From Aurelia coerulea (taxonomy: Eukaryota; Cnidaria; Scyphozoa; Semaeostomeae; Ulmaridae): a DNA stretch of 64,000 nt. How positions within the stretch are numbered: the stretch's first letter is position 1; each line of letters opens with the position of its first letter. The notes beneath the pieces are model-generated. The model was not told where the DNA came from. It worked only from the letters and a program-made list of their open reading frames with translations, and searched no databases. The stretch covers positions 12,783,511 to 12,847,510 of the forward strand of contig CM076956.1 of the NCBI GenBank assembly GCA_039566865.1, given 5' to 3'. Shown here one piece after another: positions 33,828 to 44,817 of the stretch. Both the position numbers and the translations under genes were made by a program.

Positions 33828-35622
33828 TTTACTTGAATAGCATGAGCGAAACTTTCGCTACATTGCTAAAATGCTACCGTTAAACTTTTCAGAAATGTTG
33901 AAGTCTATCGAAATTACAGCGCATTTCATGTTTCAATTCATCTGGTAACATCTGATAACATTGGTTCCGAACCTTTAAAAAGATTGATGTGAAATTGTGT
34001 GATTATGTTTCACTTGAATAGCATAAGCGAAACTTTCGTTATTTCGCTACAATGCTACCGTTAAACTTTTTAGAAATGTTGAAGTCTATCGAAATTACAG
34101 TGCATTTCATGTTTCAATTCATCTGGTAACATCTGATAACATTGGTTCCCAACCTATAAAAAGATTGATGGGAAATTGTGTGATTATGTTTCACTTGACT
34201 AGCATAAGCGAAACTTTCGTTATTTCGCTACAATGCTACCGTTAAACTTTTTAGAAATGTTGAAGTCTATCGAAATTAAAGCGCATTTCATGTTTCAATT
34301 CATCTGGTAACATCTGATAACATTGGTTCCCAACCTATAAAAAGATTGATGTGAAATCGCGTGATTATGTTTCACTTGAATAGCATAAGCGAAACTTTCG
34401 TTATTTCGCTACAATGCTACCGTTAAACTTTTTAGAAATGTTGAAGTCTATCGAAATTACAGTGCATTTCATGTTTCAATTCATCTGGTAACATCTGATA
34501 ACATTGGTTCCCAACCTATAAAAAGATTGATGTGAAATTGTGTGATTATGTTTCACTTGACTAGCATAAGCGAAACTTTCGTTATTTCGCTACAATGCTA
34601 CCGTTAAACTTTTTAGAAATGTTGAAGTCTATCGAAATTACAGCGCATTTCATGTTTCAATTCATCTGGTAACATCTGATAACATTGGTTCCCAACCTAC
34701 AAAAAGATTGATGTGAAATTGTGTGATTATGTTTCACTTGACTAGCATAAGCGAAACTTTCGTTATTTCGCTACAATGCTACCGTTAAACTTTTTAGAAA
34801 TGTTGAAGTCTATCGAAATTAAAGCGCATTTCATGTTTCAATTCATCTGGTAACATCTGATAACATTGGTTCCCAACCTATAAAAAGATTGATGTGAAAT
34901 TGTGTGATTATGTTTCACTTGACTAGCATAAGCGAAACTTTCGTTATTTCGCTACAATGCTACCGTTAAACTTTTTAGAAATGTTGAAGTCTATCGAAAT
35001 TACAGTGCATTTCATGTTTCAATTCATCTGGTAACATCTGATAACATTGGTTCCCAACCTATAAAAAGATTGATGTGAAATTGTGTGATTATGTTTCACT
35101 TGACTAGCATAAGCGAAACTTTCGTTATTTCGCTACAATGCTACCGTTAAACTTTTTAGAAATGTTGAAGTCTATCGAAATTAAAGCGCATTTCATGTTT
35201 CAATTCATCTGGTAACATCTGATAACATTGGTTCCCAACCTATAAAAAGATTGATGGGAAATTGTGTGATTATGTTTCACTTGACTAGCATAAGCGAAAC
35301 TTTCGTTATTTCGCTACAATGCTACCGTTAAACTTTTTAGAAATGTTGAAGTCTATCGAAATTAAAGCGCATTTCATGTTTCAATTCATCTGGTAACATC
35401 TGATAACATTGGTTCCCAACCTATAAAAAGATTGATGTGAAATTGTGTGATTATGTTTCACTTGACTAGCATAAGCGAAACTTTCGTTATTTCGCTACAA
35501 TGCTACCGTTATTGACTAGCATGAGCGAAACTTTCGCTACATTGCCACAATGCTATCGTTAAACTTTTCAGAAATGTTGAAGTCTATCGACATTACAGCG
35601 CATTTCATGTTTCAACTCATTT
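33828..35622. repeat. 181-bp satellite, about ten monomers
   Basis: ATGCTACCGT recurs at 33871, 34052, 34233, 34414, 34595, 34776, 34957, 35138, 35319 and 35500, an exact 181-bp period. Internal monomers are nearly identical. The first monomer and the truncated last piece (35511-35622) share older variants (CATGAGCGAAACTTTCGCTA, CTTTTCAGAAATG), the edge pattern expected of unequal exchange. Variant ATTACAGTGC and ATTAAAGCGC monomers are interspersed. No ORF. Confidence 0.95.
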
Positions 35623-36795
35623 ATTATGAATTTTGAAGGCATATATGAAAAAAATTCCATGTCAATTAACCAAATCATGCAGTAAAAATATTTAAATTTG
35701 TTGAAATCTTTTAGTGCTGGAGCAGCAGGTATATAATATTCATATTTTTCTTCCTGGCGAGTCAACCAATAATCCTCATAATTGGAAAGTTTACTGTTCC
35801 CTGAATATTATAGAAATGATATTTGCAAATTCCCTTTTTGATAGCACACACCTACAATTATGTTTCAAATCGATCTGGCTAAAATCAGCCAGTGTATTTG
35901 GAATTCCGAGTTATTCCAAGGCAAGGGGCATGGAAAACTTCTTTTTTTTTCGCAAATGGAGTCAGGGAATATCCCATACAAGGAAGTAATCAGCTTCGTA
36001 AAGTAACCATGCATCAAGTAACCGCTAAAAGACAAGTTTTTAATTTCCAGAGAATATCTTTGACGTCACCCAATCATATTAATCAGCTTATCTGGTGGAT
36101 TTGCGATTTCTACCTTTTTGCAGCATAGGATGAATCTTCGGGTGGTAAAGTTTTAAAAATTCAATTTTTTGATTCTTTGTTTTCAAAACATCTTAATTCT
36201 CGTGTTGTTCGTTGTATGATTACCAAGAGAAAATAATCAGTAAACACAATTAGCAGCATGATGTATGCTATGCTTTCATTGTTTCTCGGTCTATTGTCAG
36301 GTTACAAAATTCTGATAACACAGTATGGACGGCATTTTTAATGCGTGGAATGGAAGTGAAGGAATGGACTAATGGATTGGAATGATGGAACAGGTACTGG
36401 AATGCTGATTGAAATAATAAATGAATCAATGAAAGAACTGTGGAACGGACTTTCTATTTTGCAAAAAATATGTTCTAGAAACATGCATTTCTATAAGGAA
36501 CAAATTGTTTTCCATCAAGTTGATAGAAAAAAGTTGGTTTGCTTCGATATTTTAAGCTGTGCACACATCTCTTGCTTTTACTGTAATCAACACTATCAAA
36601 AAATGTTCAAATGTTGAAAAAATCAAGAAATAATGACATAACTTTCTCTTGTAATATCTACCGGATATCCCACAAATGAACAGCTACGGAGAAACTACCA
36701 TTATTGTCTCGTTTTGAGCAGTTTCAACCTAACATATGATCAGCGGTCAATTTGAAGTTAAGAAGCTATTTCAATTATAGTTATGAACACAGTGT
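35623..36795. other. No gene recognised
   Basis: Several frames of 65-91 codons overlap on both strands without domains. No repeat or RNA gene is visible. Confidence 0.5.
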
Positions 36796-36796
36796 T

Positions 36797-37120
36797 ACCC
36801 CCGGGGGTAACTTAAGTTCTCCATGGTACGAGATTGTGCCATCTTTTAAGGTACCTTTTTACATAGTCACTGTGACTATGCATTTTATGATAAAGTATGG
36901 ACTTATGGGTATGTGTTTCAACGATTTTTATATTTTTCGGATTTAGGGGGATGATTTTTGTTAAAACTTCATTTATGGGTGAACTTTTTCGGGTTTTCCG
37001 GATTTATGGGTACACTTTTCAGACATTCTCCGGATTTATGGATGGCAGTTTTACGCTTTGAATGTCACGGCCCGGCATCATGGAAACTTAAGTTACCCCC
37101 CCCCCCCCCCTCCCGGGGTA
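36797..37120. mobile_element. Inverted-repeat element with G/C-tract ends
   Basis: The left end CCCGGGGGTAACTTAAGTT then CTCCATGG mirrors the right end CCATCATGG-AAACTTAAGTT-ACCCCC. The interior has short repeats of GGATTTATGGGTA-like sequence, as in the element at 10425-10849. Confidence 0.7.
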
Positions 37121-37575
37121 TTACCCTACCAACTCAAATGATACAAAAAAGTGTATAATCTTCGTTGATTACAGAAGAGAGCCGCCTTTAAGAAACCCAC
37201 TTGTTGAACTCAGCCTATTATTCTCCCGTAATCGCTCTATTGTTCTCCTATTGTTCCTAAAATATTCATGGTCTGAGTTTCTTAGAAAATAGTTTGTTGA
37301 AGGCGGGATTTTACCGTATTTGATTTTTTTTTGTAATTTGCCGGGTTTAAAAGTTATATAGGGGTCTTCTACGAATGTGATCAACTGTGAAATCAAATAT
37401 TTTGAAAATCAAGAAGCAAAAGTCTTTTACTATAGACCTTTTAACCAGTTATCCTATGTCTCTCTAACAAAGGTACCTTCATCTTTTCTTAACTTTTACC
37501 TGCAAAATTGGTAAATTTTTGCCTTATAATAATATAATATAAGTAATTAAGGGAGTGGAAGGTCGTGAGACCTAT
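37121..37575. other. No gene recognised
   Basis: AT-rich sequence. The end nearest 37500-37575 may be the 3' tail of the minus-strand LINE (TTATAATAATATAATATAAG). Confidence 0.45.
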
Positions 37576-37602
37576 AAAGCCCTGCTACGTTCTGTCACAC
37601 GA

Positions 37603-38578
37603 CTAAATCGTGTACGAGAATCTGTCTATGTGTTTTAGTCGACCATATGCTCGTTCAAATTGTTGCACTGTCGAACAGTTGATAACTTCGGTTGATAAAT
37701 TATTCCAGTCATTAATGATCCGTTGCGTGAAAAATTGTTTACGAACGTTTAAGTTACACCTCTTCTTGAATAACTTTAGTTTATGTCCTCTTGTATTGCT
37801 TTGTTTCAATTCGAAGAGCAAGGACGGATCAATGTCCATAAAGCCCGTTAATAGTTTAAAGGTCAGAATCATGTCTCCGCGTTTTCTTCTGTACTCGAGT
37901 GATGGCAGGTCTAATGCTCTTAATCGATCACCGTATGACTTGTCCTTGATAGTTTTTACTAGTTTCGTAGCTCTGCGCTGTACACTTTCAAGCCTTTTGA
38001 CGTGCTTGGTTAGGTAAGGGCTCCATATAGCTCCAGCAGACTCCAGTAAAGGTCTAACTAAACTCTTGTATAAAATTAAAAAGACTTCTTTATTAATGAA
38101 TTTGATTGTTCGTTTTATTGACGCGAGGACTCCATTTGCTTTCTTTACGCATTCGGCAACTTGTTTTTCAAACGTAAGTTTACTATCTACAAAAACACCA
38201 AGGTCTTTTACATCTGCTGATATTGAGATGTCCGTTTCACATTTGTTCTTTTCGTCCTGAACATGATATCTCGGCGATGTGTCGAGCTGATTGCCAAGAT
38301 AGAGTACATGGCATTTGTCTGTATTAAGTGGAAGTTGCCACTGTTTCGACCATTTTCCAACGTTTGTAATATCAAACTGGATTTGGACTTTATTTCCAGC
38401 GCTTGATGAATAGAGTTTCAAATCACCAGCAAACATTTTCACTTTGCATTCATCTAAGATGTCAGGTAAATCATTTATGTACAGTACAAAAAGTAATGGT
38501 CCTAGCACACTTCCCTGTGGTACACCGCTTAATACGTTACTCCAATTCGATTTGTAACCGTTTAGAAGACGCGTTGTT
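37603..38578 (-). pseudogene. LINE RT, palm to C-terminus, catalytic box altered
   Basis: The open part (from 38508) begins in [18 protein letters not shown]. Next comes FAGD (residues 26-29; about 38422-38433), where active RTs have F/YADD, so one of the two catalytic aspartates of the box is lost. KHV-RLESVQRRATKLV and FFTQRIINDWNNL in the thumb and C-terminal region are typical of these LINEs. It ends at 37603. Upstream, 38509-38578 encodes the preceding GVPQG region with a one-base deletion relative to the duplicate at 38656-38798. Confidence 0.88.
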
Positions 38579-38798
38579 TCCGATCACTTAGGGGCCCTTT
38601 AATGAGCAAATCAGACCGGCACGAGTTTCAGATCGGCATGAGTTTCATTTCGGTGTTTCACTTTGCATTCATCTAAGATGTCAGGTAAATCATTTATGTA
38701 CAGTACAAAAAGTAATGGTCCTAGCACACTTCCCTGTGGTACACCGCTTAATACGTTACTCCAATTCGATTTGTAACCGTTTAGAACGACGCGTTGTT
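38437..38798. repeat. 142-bp tandem duplication with 77-bp filler inside the LINE
   Basis: 38437-38578 and 38656-38798 are the same RT segment (offset 219). They differ by one base: AGAAGAC versus AGAACGAC. The 77 bp between them match neither neighbour. They contain GGGGCCCTTTAATGAG and CCGGCACGAGTTTC, similar to the repeat at 33715-33827. This suggests a mobile-element fragment was inserted with, or repaired by, duplication of the flank. Confidence 0.85.
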
Positions 38799-38844
38799 AA
38801 AGATGATATCCAGGCAAGGATCTTTCCGTCAATTCCGTAACATT

Positions 38845-40850
38845 TCAGTTTGAGTAATAATCTTTCATGTGGTACCGAGTCGAATGCTTTTGCAAAATCA
38901 CGTCAACGCATTTTCCTTGATCTAACAATGAAGTTACTTCTTCAAAAAATTCGAGCAGTTGCAATACGCAGGATCTTTTACAACGGAATCCGAATTGATC
39001 AGGTGAAAAAAGGTTATGTTCATCTAAATGATTTACGATACCGTTTTTTATTATTCTTTCCATCACTCTACATATAATCGAGGTAAGGCTAATCGGTCTA
39101 TAATTTTCTCTAGCATGTTTGTTACCTTTCTTGAATATAGGGGAGACATTGGCTAATTTCCACGTGTTGGGAAGAACCCCTGTGTCAAGGCTACTTTTGA
39201 AAATTAATTGCAATGGGTGGGCGATGACATCCGCAGTTTCTTTTAGTACTCTAGGATGTATGTTATCTGGTCCAGGAGATTTCGATGTATTCAGAGATTT
39301 AATTATCTCGAGAATCGCTTCTTCGCTAATTTCAACATTGTCTAAGACAGAACAAAGATCGGAATTCGTTACGTTTGGCAGGCTTGATAAATCTTCTGTT
39401 GTGAATACTGAAGTAAAGAACTCATTTAAGATATCGACTTTCTGTTGTTCCGAGGATGTGTAAGAATTATCATCAGTTTTCAAATCAGGTACTTTTGACT
39501 TTGTTTTTAATTTAGAATTTGCATACTTCCAAAATTTTTTGCTGTTCGATTTTATCGTAGTAGCGATGTTTTTCTCAAACTCCTTTATCTTTTTGCGAAC
39601 TTTTGACTTTATATCGTTTGAATGTCTTTTAAACCTGTCGTAATCTTTTCCTGTTTTTGTTACAATCCATCTTTTGTAGGCATTATGTTTCTTTTTCAAC
39701 GATTTGAGAATGGATTTGTTCATCCAAGCTGGCTGTTTCTTATCTTGGTCCTTTGGAATGCTACTGTACTTTGGGATGAATTTGTCCATTAAAAAGTTGA
39801 GATTTGATTCTAGGTATGACATCATAGAGTCTGGAGTCATACCCGCGAGTTCTTGGTCCCAATTAATTCTCTTTAATACATCGTTCAAAGACTTGTAATC
39901 ACCTCGATCATACGCGTATCTATTCGAATCTGATGCTGGATTATGTTGTCTAACCACCTCAATTGTATATACCATCTCATCGGAGAGGTGATCACTTGAT
40001 CCCAAGGGTTCCTTGTATTCTAATTTTTGAACAGAATTAGAATCATTAGTAAATATCAAATCAAGGCAGTTTGATCTTTGGCCTTGTCGATGTCTTGTTT
40101 CCATGTCAATGTGCTGTGAAAGTAGGCAATCATCGGTTGCCTCGAGGAATGCATAAGCTGGATGAGTTACATCTGTATTGGTTAGATGGTTTCCCCAGTC
40201 AATTTCTGGGTAGTTGAAGTCACCGAAAATTAATACACTGCCATAAGACTTATTAGTAGTCACCGTTTTCATTAGATCGATTAGGGATATGTGATTATCG
40301 AGTGAGGGGCTTCTGTAAACAACCCCACAGATCATTTTCTCTTGATTGCTTATTGATATTTCAACAAAAACTGACTCGATGGAGGGAACGCTGTAATCTA
40401 ACTGCCGTGCTTTAATGTAATCTTTGAGATAAAGAGCTACTCCTCTTGACTCGCTTTTTCCAAAATTTGTGAATATTTTATATCCATCGATAATGTAATT
40501 ATTTTCAGTCCATTTGATAGTTACGTTTTTTGGTAGAATCTCTGTAACTGCACATAAATCTGTTTTTGATTGAATTAATCTGATTTGAAGTTCCTGTAGT
40601 TTGTTGCTTAAACAATCCGCATTTGTGTACATACATTTTAGTCCATTTTTCTTTAATACTGCGACATTGGGTACCGTAACCTGATTGTTTATGCCAGGAA
40701 AGGGTATGCGGTATGGTTCTATTTTCTTATAATCTATTGAGGAACGAGGTATTGATCTGTCACTTCCAGTTAGGAGTAGACCTTCCAGCTAATCTATAAA
40801 AGAGTCTGGATCGAGCGATATTTTCGAACCTTTTTCAGAAATTTAACGAA
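38845..40850 (-). pseudogene. LINE endonuclease and N-terminal RT
   Basis: From Met at 40632: NADCLSNK near the start (conserved Asn), Glu in AVTEIL (30-31), GDFNYPEIDW (137-146) and GSSDH (211-215) are the recognisable endonuclease motifs. A Lys-rich linker (about 300-385) is followed by RT fingers SKSPGPDNIHPRVLK (450-464), VSPIFKKG and NYRPISLTSI. The frame stays open and coherent upstream of the Met to a TAG at 40789-40791. It continues beyond as SLDPDSFID, so the true start is further 5' and this stop is a mutation. Near 38905 a deletion shifts the frame just after CVDVI; FAKAFDSVPHERL continues in another frame. A second small deletion lies near 38805. Confidence 0.9.
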
Positions 40851-40854
40851 TGTT

Positions 40855-40960
40855 TGAATGTGTACAAAGGTGATAGAAGCTATAACGGTTTTAGACCAAT
40901 AACGGTTTTATTTTCTGTGTCCAAAATTCACAAAAGGGTCTCAGAGATATAGATGCTATC
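40855..40960 (+). pseudogene. Small RT fragment, opposite strand
   Basis: The plus-strand frame reads NGFRPITVLFSVSKIHKRVSEI, matching the RT motif around RPIS-L-S-I. It lies next to the 5' end of the minus-strand LINE. It is a separate ancient LINE fragment of about 25 codons. Confidence 0.55.
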
Positions 40961-41545
40961 TCCCCCCACAGTGCTGAACAGCACTGCATTTGCGTTCTCT
41001 AGGGTGATAAAAATGATCGTGTACTATTATTCAATCTTAATATTGGTTCTGTACGAACTTTTGGTTACAGCACAGCAGAACTGCGCCACAAAACAAATGA
41101 TCAAGTGAATAAGGGTCTTTGATCGTGTTAGCAACATCAAAAGAAAGGAGGAGCAACGAATTGCTTATGAATATATTCATGATATCAAGCCACACAATCT
41201 TCCAATCATACCTGCTCAACATATTTTTATAAGAAACCGCTTGTTTCTTTTGCAATGTTCTTTGTAGACTGAAAAGCCTGACATCAAAGACCAACACCCG
41301 GCCCAGACCTCTGAACCACACTTTGGAGCCAGAATCTGATTTTCGAAAGCTTATTACATCGCTCACAGCAAACTGTCGAAGATTTCATCGCAATATTCTT
41401 GATCAGCGACCTCGAATGTATTCAAACAAAGAGAGCATAACATTTTAGCTTCATATGCAACTATTTATATTGATATTTTGAGCACTGGAGTTCCTTAATC
41501 TTTTGGCGATCTGAGTGTTGAGTTTCTAATAGGCAGTTTCTAATA
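40961..41545. other. No gene recognised
   Basis: This may be further decayed LINE sequence. A 109-codon minus-strand frame (41037-41366) has no domain I recognise. Confidence 0.45.
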
Positions 41546-42112
41546 ACCCTATTTTGGTTGGGGGGCAAATTGGCCCCCCCCCCAAGTAGACTTTTTGTTA
41601 TAACTCTGCCAGGAGAACAATTATGGCCCGGAAACTCTTCTGACTTTTTGCTGCTACTTATTGTGCAACGACTCAAGAATTTTTATAACAATATTTTGAC
41701 AAATGAGGGGGAGGGAGACAATTTTTCGGAACTGACTCTGTCAAAATCGCCAATTCTCGAATATAAATTTTCGCGAAAAAAGTAGCAAAATTGCGATATT
41801 TTGCAAAGATATTTTGTAGGGTAATACTATTTGATGTAATCTATCACAAGTTTCATTTTTGGATGGAAATTATGCTCCAAAATAAATTTTTTCGATTCTT
41901 TCCTGATTTTGGCCGATTTTGCCACTTTTCTTGACAACACATAGGAAAATGCTGACACAAGCAATAATAACGGCTAATTAGGTTAATTTTTATATTGTCA
42001 TAAAGTACATGTCTGGGCCTATTAGTACACCATAAATCTGGTTGCTCTATCTATTTCCAGTCAAGAGTTAGTTAGGGGGGCTTCTTTGCCTCCCCCCCCC
42101 CAACCAAAATTG
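41546..42112. mobile_element. Inverted-repeat element, ATTTTGGTTGGGGGG ends
   Basis: ATTTTGGTTGGGGGG (41551-41565) and CCCCCCCAACCAAAAT (about 42095-42110) face each other about 530 bp apart, followed inwards by GCAAA-type and C/G tracts on both sides. Target duplication is not clear. No ORF. Confidence 0.55.
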
Positions 42113-42829
42113 TACGTGTCAGATAGCCCAACCACCATAAAAAATACGTGTATTTGAAAGAAAAAATAAGTCTTTCTTCACAGTTCCTGCTTTGCAAATA
42201 TTTTGAAAATATCTGAAATTTGAATTTTCAACTGGGAAGAAAAATAACCAGATGCTATGGTAATGGCCCTTCAAAGAAAGGCTTAACGTTGAAGACCATC
42301 AAAGAACGGTGAGAATATATTCGCAATCAATCAGTCACGTCGGAGCATTTTAGATCGATCAGTTCTGTCGGAACATTTTTGTAAGGAACATTTCTCAATA
42401 CAATTTTCATATTCGTCAATATCAAGGATTAGTACTTCACAATAAAAACGCTTCAAAATGGCTTTACACAAAACAATAAATTTATTAATTGAAGTAAAAA
42501 TCATTAATTACTGTAGAATTCACATAGTTCACAGGAGGCCGCATACCAAATCCAACAGGGATCTTTCCTCGGGACAATCATGTTGCAAGCTTTGTTATTG
42601 ATGGCCTAACAAGGCCTTGAAAATATTGTGGTTAGAAATACAAATTAATGAATTAGTGCATAGTTCTGCAGACTAACAACTCCCCGGTACACTCGCCATT
42701 TTCGTCCTTGCATTGTTACGTACAAAAAAGGTCGCAGCCGAGTCCAGTTGTCGAGCTGTAATACATCGAGTCGTAGTTTGAGCGGTAAGGGAGGTAGTGA
42801 TTAAGGTAGTAGTAGTAATAACTAACAAG
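42113..42829. other. No gene recognised
   Basis: AT-rich sequence. AAACAATAAATTTATTAATTG near 42472 is a simple AT stretch. Nothing coding is seen. Confidence 0.5.
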
Positions 42830-43010
42830 GACAGATATTGTTACAATAAGATTCGCTACTTTTTATTGACACCTAAGTACAAAGCGATTTGTGATTGCAG
42901 TCAAAGGGAATTCCATGCCCGGTTGGTCAAGTCATATACAAAACAAAGCAAGCCGCAAAAATTGCCCTGAAACCCAGGTCGCTAGCTCGCTCGTTGTGCA
43001 TAGGAACAGA
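42830..43010. mobile_element. Single arm of the foldback family
   Basis: AACAAGGACAGATATTGT, then TTGACACCTAAGTACAAAGC, GCGATTTGTGATTGCAG, GCCGCAAAAATTGCCCTGAA and ACCCAGGTCGCTAGCTCGCT. This is the same order as the left arm at 48885-49020. The complementary arm is missing. Confidence 0.65.
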
Positions 43011-43601
43011 CATTCCCTTACCAGAGGGTAACCAGTATAATTTTCGGGAATCGGGAATTGCCACTTTTTTGGAAGCGTGAACCGGGAATCATCATATTTT
43101 TCAAGCAGCATTCAGGAATTTGGCAACAGCTTTTGGGCAGCAGGATTGACCCATTTTGAAAAACTGGTTCTAGATTCAGCTTCAGCCTCGTTTCATGTGC
43201 CTCATTTCGGAATTTGCGTGTCCCTGGATGGGGTTGTCAAAAGATGGTCCTCGAGGTTCTTTCAAATTGAAAAGAAAGTAGTTGTGTATAGGCAGGGAAG
43301 GGTAAGAAATTTTCTCAGAAATGCTGGATGTTGGATGGGAGAGTCATTTTAAGCCAAAGTAAAGGTTGGTGTTTTAAATTTTTTTCAGACAATTGGGAGC
43401 GGGCAAATGGATTGTTAGAACCGTTCTAAGATAAGGTAAAAAATGTGTCTGCAAAAAGATTTTGGTGGATGTTGCGATTCATAGAAAATCGTTACAAATT
43501 GGCATTCTAAGCCAAAGAAAAAGTTCCTTGGGGATACTATAATTTGTAAGATTACCTGTTACAAAATGTTCAATGTTAGCATTACTGACGTTGGATCGCT
43601 A
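43011..43601. other. No gene recognised
   Basis: A 91-codon frame (43077-43352) has no domain. The word 'taagccaaag' recurs at 43352, 43510 and 44390. Confidence 0.45.
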
Positions 43602-43609
43602 GAAGTGTT

Positions 43610-44379
43610 CAGGGGAGGTCATGTCCCAATGGAGACTGTGGTTCTAGGTCTGTCCCAAAAGTTGGCTTTTTCCCCTGAAATCTGGGCCAGCTTTGTCCCC
43701 AAAAGTTGGGTTTTTTGCTTTCAATGAATTTGGCTTTTTCTTACGATATTATTGGACAATTTGCCATTGGGCAAGGTTTGTCCCCAAAAACTGGTTGTAT
43801 TTGTACATGTCAGCACTGGTTCTTTCCTGTTCAATGGCAAGCCAAAGCTGACACTGCCACTATTTCCAAATTCAAGAGACATTCTTTGGCTTATTTCTTC
43901 AATTCTACGGACAAAAAAATTGTGCCGTCGTTGTCCAATAGGTATGTAAAAACTGGATGGGTTTCGGCACTTCTTTGGGACAGAGGTAGCACCGCTGTAC
44001 AATCAATGTACGATTCCATGCGAAAACTGGGTGGGTTTTGGCACTTATTCTGGACAGAGGTGGCACCGCTGTACCTGAAATTCATCAATGTTAATTTGCA
44101 AGATGCAAAAACTGGGTGAGATTCCTGCAACAAAAAGGACAGAGGTAACGACGCGTCATCTATTATTGCATGTGAAAACTTTAAAGTGGCTAGAAACAAA
44201 AGGGAAGAATGCAGTGTTGCATGAGAGAATGTCCATAAATTGGTGGTGACCAGCTATGTCCTCAAAACTTGGCTTTTTCTAAGTTGTGTAGCAAGGACTT
44301 CGGTCAAAACCGGGTTGGTTTATTTTTGTTCTCAGGACAAAGGTGGGGTCACAAAATTTACCGTACTTGACCGCCCCTG
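43610..44379. mobile_element. 770-bp hAT-type element with perfect 8-bp duplication
   Basis: The ends CAGGGGAGGTCATGT and ACTTGACCGCCCCTG are inverted repeats flanked by GAAGTGTT at 43602-43609 and 44380-44387. The interior consists of reiterated short phrases (CAAAAGTTGGCTTTTTCCCC, AAAACTGGGTGGGTTTTGGC, GACAGAGGTGGCACCGCTGT). An inverted copy lies at 56060-56823 and a diverged one at 32276-33000. The overlapping 137-, 102- and 93-codon frames come from these reiterated phrases; no transposase is present. Confidence 0.88.
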
Positions 44380-44399
44380 GAAGTGTTCTAAGCCAAAGT

Positions 44400-44506
44400 A
44401 GAGGGCGTCTTGTTAAAATTTAACTGGGCGCTTCGCCCCCAGACCCCATCATCTTAATACCCTCCCTGTTAGTTTGCCATGGCCAAGACGCTGCTCATTG
44501 CATTAA
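44400..44506. repeat. Possible fragment of the hAT MITE family
   Basis: GGGCGCTTCGCCCCCAGACC is nearly the internal segment at 8027-8045 of the MITE at 7809-8092. No ends are visible. Confidence 0.35.
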
Positions 44507-44740
44507 TCGCACACAAAAGTCCCTAATCATGAACTGCTCAAGAAGAGGGCGGAAGAAACTTTGGAAATAATGTCAAAGAAAGATAAAAAAGACCTACATA
44601 AGGTTAAACCAAGATATTATAAATTTCTTTATGATATCTTGGATAAACTGAATGATAATTCTAGTCAAAAACAGAGGGCATGCCTCTGGGTACCACCAAA
44701 AGTCGTGAAAATAATGAATCTAGGTTTTGATGTACTCTAG
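44507..44740 (+). CDS. Unidentified coding-like ORF without an upstream ATG
   Basis: An open frame of 77 codons runs between TAA 44504-44506 and TAG 44738-44740. Its composition is gene-like: HTKVPNHELLKKRAEETLEI, then MSKKDKKDLHKVKPRYYKFL, YDILDKLNDNSSQKQR, ACLWVPPKVVKIMNLGFDVL. It is highly charged and predicted helical with no membrane segment. The first Met is at 44570, so if translated from there it is only 56 residues. It may be an exon or a captured gene fragment. I do not recognise the family and cannot show splice sites with confidence. Confidence 0.35.
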   Translation, partial: SHTKVPNHELLKKRAEETLEIMSKKDKKDLHKVKPRYYKFLYDILDKLNDNSSQKQRACLWVPPKVVKIMNLGFDVL

Positions 44741-44817
44741 GAAGGACAGCGGGAATTCGGTAAAAAATCATGATATGAATCGGGAATTTGACTGAAAATG
44801 TAGCTGGAATTCTGGCA

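Larger units (their letters stand above)
37580..40850 (-). mobile_element. APE-type non-LTR retrotransposon relic with endonuclease and RT
   Basis: The longest LINE in the window. Read on the minus strand it has an N-terminal extension, an exonuclease-endonuclease-phosphatase domain, a basic linker and an RT that continues through thumb and C-terminus. It differs in sequence and C-terminus from the two plus-strand LINEs, so it is a separate lineage. The coding region is broken by a stop, at least two frameshifts and an internal duplication, so this copy cannot move on its own. Confidence 0.9.

Noticed and set aside
43706..44199. 137-, 102- and 93-codon overlapping ORFs
   Set aside because: They come from reiterated phrases in a non-autonomous hAT-type element, and no frame is preserved in the copy at 56060-56823.
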